Source of the DNA: Setaria digitata
Taxonomy: Eukaryota > Nematoda > Chromadorea > Rhabditida > Setariidae
Assembly (NCBI GenBank): GCA_003640385.1
Contig: RCAB01000052.1
Coordinates: forward strand, 1 to 64,000
DNA length: 64,000 nucleotides
Direction of reading: 5' to 3'
The notes below the pieces were generated by a model. That model was not told the DNA's origin. It saw only the letters and a program-made list of their open reading frames with translations, and made no database searches. A program made the translations under genes and the position numbers. Of this stretch, positions 23,601 through 36,100 are shown in pieces. How positions within the stretch are numbered: position 1 is the first letter of the stretch; the number at the start of each line of letters is the position of its first letter.

Positions 23601-24937
23601 CAAAAAATGCCAGGACATTGCGGGAAAACTTTCGGTATATTAACTCATTATTTGAAAAACAGTGAAGTGTCAAGAACGAAGTGGTTGGTGATCACAGATG
23701 ATGATACCTTAATGAGGTAAAGTTTGCTTTTTTTTACGGTGTCGTGGTCTGCAGTATATTAATTATAAGACTGTCTTATTTCTGATTTGTTTCACTCTAT
23801 ATTTTATTGTCTCCTTTTTCCTCCTAAAATTATTTTGCATATTATTTGAGAACAAATTAGATACACAGCCTTTATTAGTTTAAGCTTCTTTAGGATGCCA
23901 ATATTTATTACGACAGTATCTGGGGAAGACATTATCGGTAGGTGAACTTTTTGTAGTCAGATAATCCTGAGAGCATTAAGTCCATTTTCGTGTTTATGGT
24001 TTTCTTTGCATTATAAAAGCTCGGACTAGCCAATTTACAGTGTCCCAAGACTTTATAAACTTTTGTCGTGTTACGATCCGCAGAAAGAAATAATTATTGG
24101 TGAAAAATATGGTTATGGTTTTAGTAGCGATGGTCGTGAAGGATATGATTATCCAACTGGTGGTGCTGGGTTCGTTCTTTTCATCTGTTTGAAACCTTCG
24201 TTAACATATAGGACATTAATTACATATGTCATATATTAATTACATATGCTCGTCAAATATAAATAAGTAATGAGTTTAAAAGTTCCAAATCCAGGATGAT
24301 NGAATATCAGTGCTCGTCAAATATAAATAAGTAATGAGTTTAAAAGTTCCAAATCCAGGATGATATTTTCGCGAAAAGCCGTGGAAAAAATTGTAATCGT
24401 TTGTGATTGTCCAAGTATTGATTCACCTGATGATATGATTATTGGTAAGTGCTTTCACTTACTTTTAAAAGCTGTTGAGCTTAATATTTATTTTGTTGAC
24501 TACTTTCTGTTAGTGGCTGTAAGCATTAAAGGAGTGGTCATTGTAAGCTTAGTTTCAAGTGCATGGTATTTAATTCAAGTTAGGGTTTGCCCTGATTATA
24601 TATCACTCTTCGAATGTAGTAATACTGATGTTGGAACTTCTGAAAAAAAAGAAATTATGTCGATCGCTTCGAAGTCGGTGTCATGACGATGGGCAACTTA
24701 CTAATTGACTCACCAATATTTCCAGGAATGTGCGTTCGCCGTCTTGGCATTCCCGTAATTCACTCTGCAGCTTTCCATCAAGCACAACCGCGAGATTATT
24801 CAGAATTATATCTTAAACGAATCCAGCCTATATCGTTTCATAAATTTGACGATATTGATCCATATCAAGTTTACATGGAACATCTGCATGAACCAGCCAC
24901 TCAAACGGCCAGTCAACCAGTGCATTCTGAATTATAA
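20652..24937 (+). CDS. B3GLCT: Beta-1,3-glucosyltransferase, B3GLCT-like, 11 exons, about 471 aa
   Basis: Exons: 20652-20724 (tentative), 20914-21044, 21408-21484, 21559-21708, 22073-22328 (with an assembly duplication), 22529-22642, 23102-23288, 23614-23716, 24041-24169, 24359-24444, 24726-24937. The family adds glucose to O-fucose on thrombospondin type 1 repeats in the ER. Matching blocks are [82 protein letters not shown] (metal-binding DDD), [50 protein letters not shown] and FHQAQPRDY. The last four residues, HSEL, resemble an ER-retention signal. The first exon was picked because its hydrophobic [14 protein letters not shown] and phase-1 donor fit; it is the least certain part. A single N at 22222 duplicates 34 codons in frame, and another N (24301) lies in an intron. 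Removing the duplication gives 471 residues, near the usual length. Confidence 0.85.
21815..22078. repeat. Duplicated 75-bp flanks around N at 21890
   Basis: 21815-21889 recurs as 22004-22078, including the TTTTACAG acceptor and the first six bases of the next exon. The single N at 21890 sits at the end of the first copy, with (AT)n between the copies. The second acceptor (22071-22072) continues into the exon and is the real one. Confidence 0.8.
22121..22323. repeat. Duplicated 101-bp exon segment around N at 22222
   Basis: 22121-22221 repeats as 22223-22323 with at least one substitution (TCACTA versus TCAGTA, Leu versus Val). The offset is 102 bases, so the reading frame survives and automatic annotation would report a 34-residue repeat. 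Confidence 0.85.
24247..24364. repeat. Duplicated 54-bp flanks around N at 24301
   Basis: 24247-24300 recurs at 24311-24364 across the intron acceptor CCAG and the first bases of the exon. Only the second copy is followed by intact coding sequence. Confidence 0.85.
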
Positions 24938-24964
24938 GTTGTGATTTAAAAAAAAAAAAAAAAT

Positions 24965-25094
24965 TGAATATACATTGATTTTAAAAAAATGTACGTGATA
25001 GAGGAGTTCTTAGTTCTCTCAGTTCTTAATGAATATACATTGATTTTAAAAAAATGTACGTGATAGAGGAGTTCTTAGTTCTCTCAGTTCTTAA
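24965..25094. repeat. Perfect 65-bp tandem duplication
   Basis: 24965-25029 is followed directly by an apparently identical copy at 25030-25094 (starts TGAATATACATTGATTTT, ends CTCTCAGTTCTTAA). There is no N between the copies. Confidence 0.88.
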
Positions 25095-25795
25095 TTTCAG
25101 CTCACGGGCGAAACAAATTGTGACGGATATACAAAAAAAAAAAATTTATTTTAGGAAAAATTTGGATTAAGACATATATAGCAATTTAGATTAAGACAGG
25201 CAGTAAGTTAAGTGATATTTTAATCCGTCCTTGTTTACCTGACGATTTGAAGAACGAGAAGTGCTACGCTAATAATTTCGATCAGTAATTTCAATGTTAC
25301 TTCATTATAGTACACATTTAGTAGTTTTTATTGTTAAGAGCGTCATCTCAAAAGATTTTGTCATCTTTATCTTAAAGTTTTCTTTTAAATCTGTAGAATT
25401 CACTGCAATGTCTCCATTACTTATTTTATTACATTTATTGCTGAACGGGTACTTCTGATTCATTTAACGCGTCAATTAAATTATTGTTTATTAATAATTC
25501 TCAAATTATTAATCTTATATTTGCTGTAACAATATATTTCTGTTTGAATGATGAAGTCAAATCGTTGTTTACCGTATGACCGATTCGGGAAATGTAACGG
25601 TACCTTACCTCTTCCATTTACATCCTTTTGATAATGCTTGAAATGAAATACTGCTAATTGTGTAAAGTGGGATTTTCGTGTAATTCAGTGGCACAATAGA
25701 TATTCGTATGTGTGCATTTTTCTGAATTTATCGTGTATACTTCGGTCAAAAATTTCTCCTGAAGTGGGTGGATTTTGAGTTTAAATTTTTGTTAC

Positions 25796-25797
25796 AG
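25796..25797 (+). promoter_or_regulatory. Probable spliced-leader acceptor, COX7A-like gene
   Basis: TTTTTGTTACAG ends here, leaving a 9-nt leader before the ATG, a typical nematode layout. Confidence 0.5.
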
Positions 25798-25806
25798 TAG
25801 TGTACG

Positions 25807-26687
25807 ATGCGATCAGCACTTGTGCAGCCTCGGTTTCGCGTTTTTTCTAGGTTACCAAAGAGATGCTGCCAAACAGTTCAAACAGGACCATCAAAAGAGT
25901 AAGTTTTTCTACTTCCGAACTAGTCGGAAAATGAACTGCAAATTATAAAATGGCTTGAATTAATTTCAAGAAATGATGCCAATCTGTTACCATTTATAAT
26001 TCAGTTATTGCTAACAAGTGTTTTACACTGAGATACTGTGAGTATTATTTATCCTCTTATTTTGATTTCCCATAGCATCGAATAGTTCCTTCGTTTTATC
26101 CAAAAAAAAAGGCCTTTGGATATGTTGAAACTAGGAGGTCGTTTATTGAAAGTTATTTTATTTGTTTTTCAAATAGTTTATTTTCAGGGATAAATATGAG
26201 ATGTTTCGTAAATTAAACGAATATGCCAGTGCTGGACTGTGGGATGATAGGTTTAATAAGCCAAAATTATTCCTTTTCGGCAAAAAGCGGCAAAAAGCTT
26301 ATGAATTACATGATAAAATGGTTCGTTTTGTTTTCGTTTCTGGAAAAAAAATATATATTATGCGCAGAAGGTTATTTTTCTTTGGTAATGCTCATGTTGA
26401 CTAGTGGTAAATTTTGCAAGTGATAGGAAAAAAATTTTATCCATGTTTGTTTCGCAGGAATTTTTCATATTTTTTGTCCCACCGTAAAATTTTTACAGAC
26501 TCCGAAAACCGTACCATTCTTTCAACGATCACCGTATGGAGTACACGTTGAAGTACTGTACCGCTTAAGTTTGGGAATTGCTGTCATAACGATTGTTTGC
26601 TCACTATATGTTATGCTGATTCCAGAAGAGAAACGTCTGAAGTATAAGTATCGCGAAAAGCATGCTTCTGATGAAGGGCATCACTAA
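25807..26687 (+). CDS. COX7A-like mitochondrial inner-membrane protein, 3 exons, 137 aa
   Basis: Exons: 25807-25898, 26188-26320, 26499-26687, phases consistent. The N-terminus (MRSALVQPRFRVFSRLPKR) is basic and free of acidic residues, as in a mitochondrial presequence. After a charged middle part (LNEYASAGLWDD, KLFLFGKKRQ), residues 76-117 read TPKTVPFFQ, then GVHVEVLYRLSLGIAV, then a single transmembrane helix (about 98-116) ending at MLIP and a charged tail. The order PxFFQ, GVxV, LYR, helix, P matches cytochrome c oxidase subunit 7A and the COX7A2L supercomplex factor, so a role in complex IV or supercomplex assembly is likely. The family core is short and weakly conserved, so another small respiratory subunit is possible. 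The middle extension of about 45 residues is longer than in vertebrate COX7A. Confidence 0.6.
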
Positions 26688-27020
26688 TTTGGAGTGCTGA
26701 ATATTTATTTAAATTCAGTTTGTAAGCCTTATACCTATCATTGGTATGATTGCTGACATGTAGAAAAATTATAGTTTTAGGATCTTTTGCTCCTTTGTGG
26801 AGTCGTATCTGTTCTGTTTAGTGGTCTCAAAAGTTCAGCAATTGATTTTTGTCCTTATTCAAGAATGATTTTCTTTTAAACAATGGGTTTAATTGGAAAT
26901 TTTTCGAAAATAGCATGAATGGTTATATGGATTTTGGGATTTTTTCAGTGAAGTTTGCTTATCGGAAGAGATTAGTTTTGCCTTCCATGTGTAGGTACGA
27001 TATATTATATTTTTATTCTT

Positions 27021-27026
27021 AATAAA
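27021..27026 (+). terminator. Candidate poly(A) signal, COX7A-like gene
   Basis: AATAAA, about 330 nt past the stop codon, in an AT-rich flank. Confidence 0.35.
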
Positions 27027-27125
27027 ATGGTTATTGAACTACACTTGATACTCTGCATCAACTGGATCTTCTAATAAATTATTATAAAGTTTCGAAACTT
27101 GCAATAATAAACGATATTGGAATGA

Positions 27126-27163
27126 GGTTATGGTCCGATTTGTGAAAGGATCGGGCCATAACC
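27126..27163. repeat. 14-bp stem-loop
   Basis: GGTTATGGTCCGAT (27126-27139), a 10-nt loop, then ATCGGGCCATAACC (27150-27163). The single mismatch would be a G-U pair in a plus-strand RNA, so the stem is continuous there. It is much more GC-rich than its surroundings. Confidence 0.75.
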
Positions 27164-27294
27164 TAATTGGACCATTTTTTTTTTTTTTTTTCGTATTATT
27201 GATTTAAAGTACTGATATTTAGTGGAAATTCTTCGAAAATTATTGATTCGAAGTATGCAAATTTCGAAATGTTTCTTCTCCTATATATAAGGGG

Positions 27295-30200
27295 ATGTCA
27301 GTAAAGACTGACAACTTTGATTATTTCATTAAATCGGCGATGGTTTATGATAATTCTGAAATGAAGATGAAAAAGACTGAAATGGATTCAAATGAGTGGG
27401 TTTCATTTTTGCCAGTTATGATCAAAGATTTAGGAAAAGAAACAAAGGTTTTGCAACTCAATAAATGAATATCATGGGTAAGAGAAAGTTGTTGATAGCG
27501 AAAATGGAATTAAAGGATGGATATACAGCAATAAATACTTCTTAAGACCTTTATTGAAATTGATAAGATAAATAAGTCTGTTTAAGGGAAGCGAAAGAAA
27601 TTGTAATTCAATATTTATTATGATATGCAGTGTTTTGACCTGTGCCTTCCTTTTTTAACCCATAAGATTTGAATTTATAGTTTTATTTCAGAGCTGATTT
27701 GCTTGCTAAATTCCGAATTTGCTTTGCATTAAGAACACTTCATATTGCTACCGAACAAAAGCATTATAAAGTACGATACTGTGTGAAACGTCGGGATAAT
27801 AACACGAAACTTATGCTTATCGTTACTGCACTGGTTAATGGTACTACTCTTCGAGAAGCAGTTCAGTTCATTTTATCAACCATCCAAAATAATTTAAATT
27901 ACAAAAAGAAATCGAAATATTATCATCAATACATTTCAAGCAGCAATTAACTCGAAGTCCTGCAATGCTACTTCTTCCATTATCATAATTAATTCATCAC
28001 ATATTAATCTAATTGATATTTTGGACCGATATTTGAAATGAAGTAATTCAGGAGAAAAAAAAAAAGGAATAAGTTTTGGAAATACTAAATGAAAATGTTC
28101 TGAAATTTGATAATCTTTGAATTATCGATGGGAGATTTAAAAAAATTTTTTCAGTTAAATGAGCTAATTAAATGTGCAGAATTGAAGAATAGTCATCGTA
28201 TTTTGCTCTATTCATCTGTCTTTATTTTTCGGCATTATTTATTTGTAGAATATCAAACAATGGCCTTTGACCTCGAACAGATTCTTCATTACAAACGCAA
28301 GTGAGCATCTACTGCTGATCTATGTAGAATAGAGAAATATAGTGAAGAATTAATTTTCTTTTCATGCTGATTTATTTTGTTCTATGGTATATTATACAAT
28401 TTATATGTAAATCTAGAATATTAATTGAAGTAATTTGATCATTCGTCCTTTTAGCTTCCGTTCGGACAATATTATTTCCATTTCAGTCTACAACTCTCAT
28501 TCTCGTCCTCTCACAATTGACTACAAATTACTTGGCTAATTCAATAATTGCTTAAATTTTTGTCAAGAATATGCTCTTCCTTTAATAGACGCTAATTTTT
28601 TTTTTTTTTTCCTGTACAGCGTGACGTACCGTATTTCAGCATACATATCCTCTTGTTACCAAATTTTCATAATATCTTCTCAAAATGTTTTTCAGACAGA
28701 TGAGAAACAGTAATGAAGAGCTGATTAATTCGGTATTAAGTGAGAATGTTATTGGACATATTTTACGTAAAATTCTTAAAGTAAGATATGATATGATATC
28801 AGTTCTTAGCAGTCTATTCAGAAGTTGATAAAAATTACAAATATCCCATTAGATGGTAATATATTAATTATTACAGTTCATTGTGAAAATCTGTTTATTT
28901 ACTCAAATGAATATTTTTTCTTTTATCAAAATTTTATTATGTATAGGCACTGTCCTATTTGCATAAATATGCATTGCATAATAATTTGGTGGCACGATCA
29001 ATTGTTGTCACAGAGAATGGTGATATTAAATTGACCGGTTTTAAATGGACGATTTTAAAAAATGAAGATATTCGAAAAACTTTAAGGTTGCTATTGTATT
29101 TCATACTGCTATCGCAGTATTGTTACTGTTTATTTATCGATATAATGAATGATAATGAAGAAATTCTATTTGCCTAATTCACAAAAAGAAAAAAATTTAA
29201 AATGCATTGAACTGAAGTAAGAAAAGAAAAAAAGGGAAAATTAATAATAATTTTTGAAATTTATACATTAAGTTGTTTCTGTCACATTTTAATATTTACA
29301 GTCTACGAAATAACCGTTTCTTTGGACGACCAACACAATGGGCACCGGAAGAAGCTCTCAATAATATTGAACATTACGGACCACATACCGAACTTTGGTA
29401 TAATCCAGAAATTATTGCTAAATTATCCGATGTTAATAAGGCAGAAGATGGTATTTTCAGGCATGTTGGTTTATTAATACCTGAAATGGTTACCGGTGAA
29501 ACGTTTCACCTGACTAATACGATGCGTTCAGAAGATGTGAGACAATATGCTGAACAACTTGTAAATTGGTTATTTTGGTGAAATTTCCATTTAAGTTGAT
29601 ATTATCACTAAAATGGGAGACTTTTGAGAGATAAAAACCGTCAAGAGAGTGATTAAGTAAGCACAAATGATTAATTAAGTTATTATGGTATGGAATTATT
29701 ATTTTCAATTTTTCAGATGAAATTTCAATTACCTGTACCGTATAATGGATGGTTCCCAAGTGGAGCAAAATTTGCAAGTCTTTTCTTTTCCTTCTTTTTT
29801 ACTGCACTAATGATAAAATGATAAATTTTTTAATTATAGTATAATATGATGATGATTATTTTATTAATCTTATTATTATCATATTATTACATTAATTATA
29901 ATATAATAATATGATAATAAAATGATAATAAATTTAATGATGGATAAAATAAAATTTCATTTGAACATATTTCGCAAAACAATAAATGTATATTTCATTA
30001 TTATAAGTGGCAGATATTGCATTCATTAGATTACTCAGTCATTTTCTCATTTTCTTAAATTCTTTTTTGAAATAGGAAAGAAATAACTTTTCATTTTCTT
30101 CTCATCTCATAAAAAAAAATCATTACATTACATTCAGCTACTGTTTCAGTCTTTAAGTTCGGAACTTTTACGATTATGGCATCGTTTGATGCAGCCAAAT

Positions 30201-31742
30201 TACAAGAAGCGACCAACCATTGATGAACTTCTCGAACGAAACATTTCCAAAATTATTAAATCAATTAGTAAAGCAAAAATTGAAGAAGCTCTACTTACTG
30301 ATGGTAAATATTGCCAATTTTCGAGATGCTTCCAAGCCATAATATTTACAACCTTTTTGCAACATCAGCCGAAAAAACTGCACTATTTTTTTACTATTCT
30401 AGCCGAAAAATACCGTGTATCTTCGGATGAAATAGAGGAACCACTTCGAAAATGGGCGCAACTGGTGAATTATTCACATCAATGTGGCGCAAGTGATATC
30501 ACACGTCTGGAATCCATTTACCTTGGCATGGGACGGAATGAATTTTTCTCATCGGTTAGCTATGAAGATGTAAGTTAGCATTTCTTGATTTTGCTTACCT
30601 TCGAATTAATTATAATATATTAATTAATTACTCGCGCATGACGATGATTCTTTAGCTGTAGAGAAGTTTGTTTTGGATGCAACATTTCTCTATCTGAAAA
30701 AAAAAAAAACAATTTCAGGATGTTGATGATGAAAATCCCATATATAAGATCGATTTCCGGAAGGTACCCAATGATTTATTACAATGTGTTTGTATTGGAA
30801 TATTCAAAAACCGTAAGAAATTAGCAGGATTAGCTCTTACAGTACACCTGGATATGGGTACCATCGATATGTGTACTGTCGTTTGTCGATACGTTTACAA
30901 ATTTGTTCAAAGTGAAATAATAGGGTAAGTAGCTGAATTATTATTTATTTGGTTTTCCTTACTTTATTTCAGCGTCAGAAAAAAACTGGAAGTGAAATGA
31001 ATGGAGAATAAAAAATGTCTTACTTGGCTAATTAGCTGAAATAGTTTTTGCAAGACTTAATTTGCTTTATCAATGCATTGTTGGCAGGAAAGAGTATTGA
31101 ATTTTACTGGAAACTCTATGACAATATTATAGTTGTACAGAAATAAAAATGATTTTATATCCTAGCATTGACCTTTGACCTTTTCTGCAAAATATTTCAC
31201 CTTAGTTCGGATCTTCATTATCGTTATATCTTACCAGGAAAAGTTTTGCCTTACTTTATCTGCAGATTTATCAGTTATATTCGCATTAGTCTGGAAGTCA
31301 TTGAAGTCCTAAAGCAACGTAATCAGATGCAAAAAAAATTCCGAAGCTGGCAAATTTTTTTGGAAGACGATGGCATTAATAAGATGAAGACTGTTGCTCA
31401 GGTTCAAGTGATATTTGATGGTCTAATTGCCCGGGATATCTTGGTTAGTCTTCGAGCTTCTCCCAGTTATTTCATTGCATAATGCGAGAAGTGAATCTTA
31501 CATCGCATATTTAAGTTGAATAATTAACAACCAGGATGGACTAATTAGATGAAAAACCGAAAGTACAATAGTTAAATTTGAAATTTGTTATAAACGTGAA
31601 AAGATTCGAAATATTTCCAAAGAATATTACTCAGAGGAAAATTTTGTGTAAAAAAAATTTACAGGAAAAAGCAGAAAAAGGAAATTTTGAATTTGTTGAA
31701 TTCAATATGCCCGATTCGCTAATGCTTGAAGCATTCGCATAA
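27295..31742 (+). CDS. Tyrosine-kinase-like pseudokinase with unassigned C-terminal half, 12 exons, 566 aa
   Basis: Exons: 27295-27395, 27692-27860, 28155-28300, 28696-28780, 28947-29086, 29302-29560, 29717-29734, 30150-30303, 30403-30569, 30719-30924, 31266-31443, 31665-31742. Phases hold throughout, including an 18-nt microexon. The fold is recognisable: helix C (GTTLREALNELIKCAELK), the hinge (YLFVEYQTM), the catalytic loop and TENGDIKLTGF, then WAPEEAL (APE, 228-230) and KKRPTIDELLERN. Catalytic residues are lost: HRDLAARN appears as HNNLVARS (178-185, Asp to Asn, Asn to Ser) and DFG as GFK (198-200). No glycine loop is evident. It should therefore lack phosphotransfer and act as a scaffold or allosteric partner. 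The last ~270 residues (for example IDFRKVPNDLLQCVCIG, then LAGLALTVHLDMGTID) match no domain I know. The first donor (GA|GTGGGT) is chosen on phase and is less certain. Confidence 0.75.
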
Positions 31743-32674
31743 TATCAAATGTTGAAAATGCGATCGACATTTCATTCATTTAAATATGCTTCATTTTAAC
31801 TTCTTGCAATTAAACACTGTTGCAATTGACGACGATATGGTTAATACATGTCAACTGCCAATAGCAGATGACAAAATTGAAACTTTTGAAATGAAAAAAA
31901 AAAAAAACTCTATTGAACCTTTTTTTTTTTTAAATATTTGATCAAAATCAGAGCAATAAGCAGTACAAACAAAATCTTCAATATAAAAGATATTTACCGT
32001 TTAATTTGCTATTCGTCGTTTAATTAGCATAACTGATTGTGACATTTGAGATGATGAATACTGTACTGCGATTTTTTTTTTTTCGAAATATTGTGCAGTA
32101 ATTATTCTTATGAGTACTGTAGTCGTTTCTACACTTCACAGTAGTTTACATCATATTTGTTTCCTGTGAATATCACGCCGTAAATGGATTCTACTCACAT
32201 AAAACATTATACTGTAGGTATTTTTGTATTTCGAAATTACTGATTGGTAACTTTCGGAAATACTCACTTAACTATACTGTTAATAAATGTTGATAAAATA
32301 AAATTAATAAAGTAAAAACAACAAAGTTAACAAACGATAGAAATAAATGTTAATGAAAAAAACAAATGAATATATGAGTATTAATAGTAAAAAATTAATA
32401 AAAGATAAGAAAAAGTGTTGCGAAATTTCCATCTGAAATTAACACTGGCTTTTGCAACAAATATCATTAAATAAGTTAAATCCGTTAGCTTTCAGAAATA
32501 TTTCCTGCAAAGCGTGGTACCACGTATGGTACCATTGCAACCTGGCTGATAATGTCCTAATAATGTCTTTCAAAGTCATCATTGACCATTTCCACACAGT
32601 AATGGGGACACGATGATGTTTATAGATTGAGATGCTTATTTGCGTATCGATACCACCATTAAAAATGGACAGCA

Positions 32675-32842
32675 TGACGTGACTGACTGTGTAGTGCGTC
32701 GTTTACGTGAATGTTCACGCACATGTTTCCACGTGTTTTTTGGTCTGTTTCTATTCATTAGTTGTTACAAGCACCTGATGATATGTTTCACCTCATTTAA
32801 GTACTGATGATTTTGTAATCATCATGAAGATTATGTCACGTG
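32675..32842 (+). promoter_or_regulatory. ACGT-core motif cluster upstream of BTBD9
   Basis: TGACGTGA starts at 32675, TTACGTGA is near 32703, and CACGTG occurs at 32730-32735 and 32837-32842, 330-500 bp before the BTBD9 ATG. The same types of motif lie upstream of the RAB5IF and ATG9 genes here. Confidence 0.4.
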
Positions 32843-33123
32843 CATGATTTAATACTCTCAGCTGGTAAAGAATACATTTATACAGTTTTTCTTCCTTTTT
32901 CTTTTTTTTTTTTTTTTTTTAAACGAATGAAGTTTACAGTTTAACAAGAAATATTTGGCTAAAATATGGGTAAAATAAACCATAAAATTTCATCCATTTA
33001 TTGTCATTTCAAGAATATCATTATGATCTATGATTAGAATGTCACTCTGATTTGTTTGAATCTTCTCTTTTATTGTGTGATATTTTTTTCTTCTAGAATA
33101 ACTTCTTTTTCTCATTAGTTTTC

Positions 33124-33125
33124 AG
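33124..33125 (+). promoter_or_regulatory. Possible spliced-leader acceptor, BTBD9
   Basis: TTAGTTTTCAG ends here, 47 nt before the ATG of exon 1, with no upstream coding exon. Confidence 0.35.
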
Positions 33126-33172
33126 ACTGTTTTCATGCAATCAGTGATTTTTGTCGAAAAAGAGCTGTAAAT

Positions 33173-36100
33173 ATGAGCGATAATCATCCACAACTTCACG
33201 GTGACGGCTTTCTCTTCCCTTATCAGAGCTCCGGTTCAGCGATCAATTTAAGCTGTTGCGGTTGGTTCAGTGAAATGTTCATTATGAAAAGTGCAAATTC
33301 TTTAGCTACTGATGCATGAGAAATTCAAACACTGAGTGAAAGAAGAAAAAGCTACAAATATAAGTTAATGTTTTATTTCATTCAATAGAACTTTCAGGTA
33401 CTACTGGTGAAATACAACATATAAATTACCTTGCCGAACACATCGGGAATCTGTTTATAAGCGGTGATTGTAGTGATATAACATTGAAGGTATTATTCAG
33501 CTTTATTTGTAAGATATAACTCTTGAACTTCGTAGCATTTGCGCAAGTATATTTTATATTATTTCGGAGCGTTATTCCCGAACTTATCGCTATGAATATG
33601 GTTGTAAAGACTAATAAATTGCTGCCAAATTACTCCATCTCATAATTCAATTGATATCGGGCTGAAAGCTCTTTTGATTCATTAGATTTTTTTCTTAAAT
33701 TTGCTTAATCGCAAGCTGCCATTTATTTTTTTTTTTAGGTTGAAGGTCGCTTAGTTCCTGCTCACAGAGTTATCCTAGCTGCTCGAAGTCAATATTTTAG
33801 GTATTTGTTAAAGTTATTACACTTTGATTCACTTTGCATCTTTTGTGAAAGTCTATCAGATTGATAAATTACATTCTCATGTTCATGTAGAAATTAAAAA
33901 ATTTGAATTAAAATCATTATTTTAGAGCTCTTCTTTATAATGGAATGCGTGAAACGAGAGATTCCGAAATTGAATTAGTCGATACTTCGCTGAATGGTTT
34001 CAAAATGCTTATGAAGTGCTTTCTTTGTGCATTTTCTGTTTTTCTTTTGCTTATATTTGTTTTGTTATGGAAAATTGTGCAAGAATTACAAGTTGCATAT
34101 TTATGTTTTCCAGAGCTCCACATATGGTTCTATTTATCTTCCAGTAATCTTTATAAATGCATAGTTCAGTTTTATTGCTTTTGCACCGGCTTTGTTCTAA
34201 CTAATGTACTTGCAGATATATCTACACCGGTAAGTTGTCATTAAGTTCAATGAAGGAAGAACTAGTTCTCGAGGTTCTTGGTTTGGCGCACAAGTACGGT
34301 TTCACTGATTTAGAAATCAGTATTTCGGAATATATGAAGGTGCTTGTTTAGATTGTTATACCTAGCAGTCTTTTTTTGAAACTTCTGTTCATTTTTTGTG
34401 AGAAATTGAATGGCAACTTGTTTATTTTTATCATTTTGTTTTCCTTAAGTGAGTATTCTGTATGGTTTTAAGGAAACTAAATAGGGAATTTGGAGTTACC
34501 GACTATAAATCTAAAAGAAGAGTATTGACATTTGAAAGCATTTTCTTAGACCCAGTTTAATCCAAGCTTAATTTTCTAGGCAATGTTGAATATTAGAAAC
34601 GTTTGCACAATATACAGCGTAGCACATCTGTACTCATTGCGCTCACTTTGTGACGTGTGCTTGAATTTTGCTGACAAGCATGCATCTGAAGTTATTGCAA
34701 CTCAGGTACATGATACTGATTCTAAAGGATATTTCCACATATTAGGCATGTTGATTCCCTTATTTTTTCGGAATGTCTTTTCTCTCTTTTTCCTGTTTAG
34801 TATTGGAACTAACGCTTCCAGCTATGATTTTAGAGTTTCTTGCAACTCCCAGCAAGTGCAGTTGAGCAAATGGTACAGCGTGATTCTCTATGTGCACCTG
34901 AGATCGATATATTTCGTGCTGTGCGTGAATGGATTCGACAGCACCCTGATCAGGTTGTCTCTGTTGTTTTGTCCTGAAACGAAATCAGTTAATTATAACA
35001 TTTTAAGGTGGAAGATGCGCAAATGATTGTTGCGCGATTACGGCTGTCACTGATAAAATTGGATGATTTACTTAACGTTATTCGACCTTCTGGATTAGTT
35101 GCTAGTGATGCTATTTTGGATGCCATCAAAGAGCGTAGTGAGAAGAAAAGTGGTGAACTTACTTACAGAGGTTTTTTGTGTAAGTATTAATTTTTCTAAT
35201 TCATACTCGTTTTCTGGTGTCTATCTGGATACATTTATGGATGGGAAAGAGCGAATGCTATTATTATAAGCTGTACATGACTGTACTACTGTTATTTGAG
35301 GGTAATTCCATATAATAATCAGAACTTAACTTAGAATAATCATTATTTTATAAGGATTGAAAATCTCTCTTCCTTTTTAAGTCGAACAAAAACCATCACT
35401 TTACGTCTAATTTTGCAGTACCAGATGTAAACGTGATGAGTCCCGCCTTCAATGCCATTGTATTAACTGGTGAAGGTTCGACTGCACTTCTCTCAGGAGA
35501 AACGAATCGCTATGATATGGAGCGTGGCTTCACGACCCATGCTATCGGTGACAAAAATCCAGGAATCGTCGTTCAAGTAGGCAGTGACTTTTTTAGTTTT
35601 TAATTTCTGGCTGTTCTTTTTCTTCTCTTATAAGTAAAAGAAGACTTTTTATTTTCCGACTTACGTCATAGAGACAAATTATTGATCCGTGTTACTCGAG
35701 TTTTTTCTTTTAGAATACAAGTTGCATATTTCTAGCTTGGACGACCATTTATCATTAATCACATTCGGCTGTTGTTATGGGATCGCGATCAGAGATCATA
35801 TAATTATTATGTCGAAGTAAGTTCTGCTGAAGCTGATTTATTTTCTAACATTTTGCCGTTTTAAGCTAATTTCACTTGTACCATTTTACTGCTTTTGTTC
35901 TTATTGCTTTTAATTACTTGCTGTTTCCAGATAAGTATGGATCAAGAAGTTTGGGTGCGTGTAATAGATCATACACAATATCTTTGTCGATCTAGGCAGA
36001 TGCTCTACTTTTCACCACGGGTTGTCAAGTACGTTATTTTTGAATTATATCGAAATTTGTATTTAGTTTTTATCAATCTGTCAAAAAATACATGCGCAGA

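Larger units (their letters stand above)
24938..25806. other. Intergenic region, 3' of the glucosyltransferase
   Basis: Right after the stop comes an A run, then a perfect 65-bp tandem duplication (24965-25094). The rest is AT-rich with no coding signal and includes the upstream region of the COX7A-like gene. Confidence 0.6.
26688..27294. other. Intergenic region with hairpin
   Basis: This contains the 3' flank of the COX7A-like gene with AATAAA at 27021, the stem-loop at 27126-27163, a T run at about 27176-27191, and then the start of the pseudokinase gene. No coding signal. Confidence 0.6.
31743..33172. other. Intergenic region upstream of BTBD9
   Basis: AT-rich, with no exon seen. It contains TACCACGTATGGTACC near 32515, and from 32675 to 32842 a cluster of TGACGTGA, TTACGTGA and two CACGTG boxes, followed by a T run (about 32900-32921). 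Confidence 0.6.

Noticed and set aside
23894..23939. Possible extra glucosyltransferase exon with good splice borders
   Set aside because: Joining 23716 directly to 24041 gives [16 protein letters not shown], which matches the family without a gap; the extra piece does not align.
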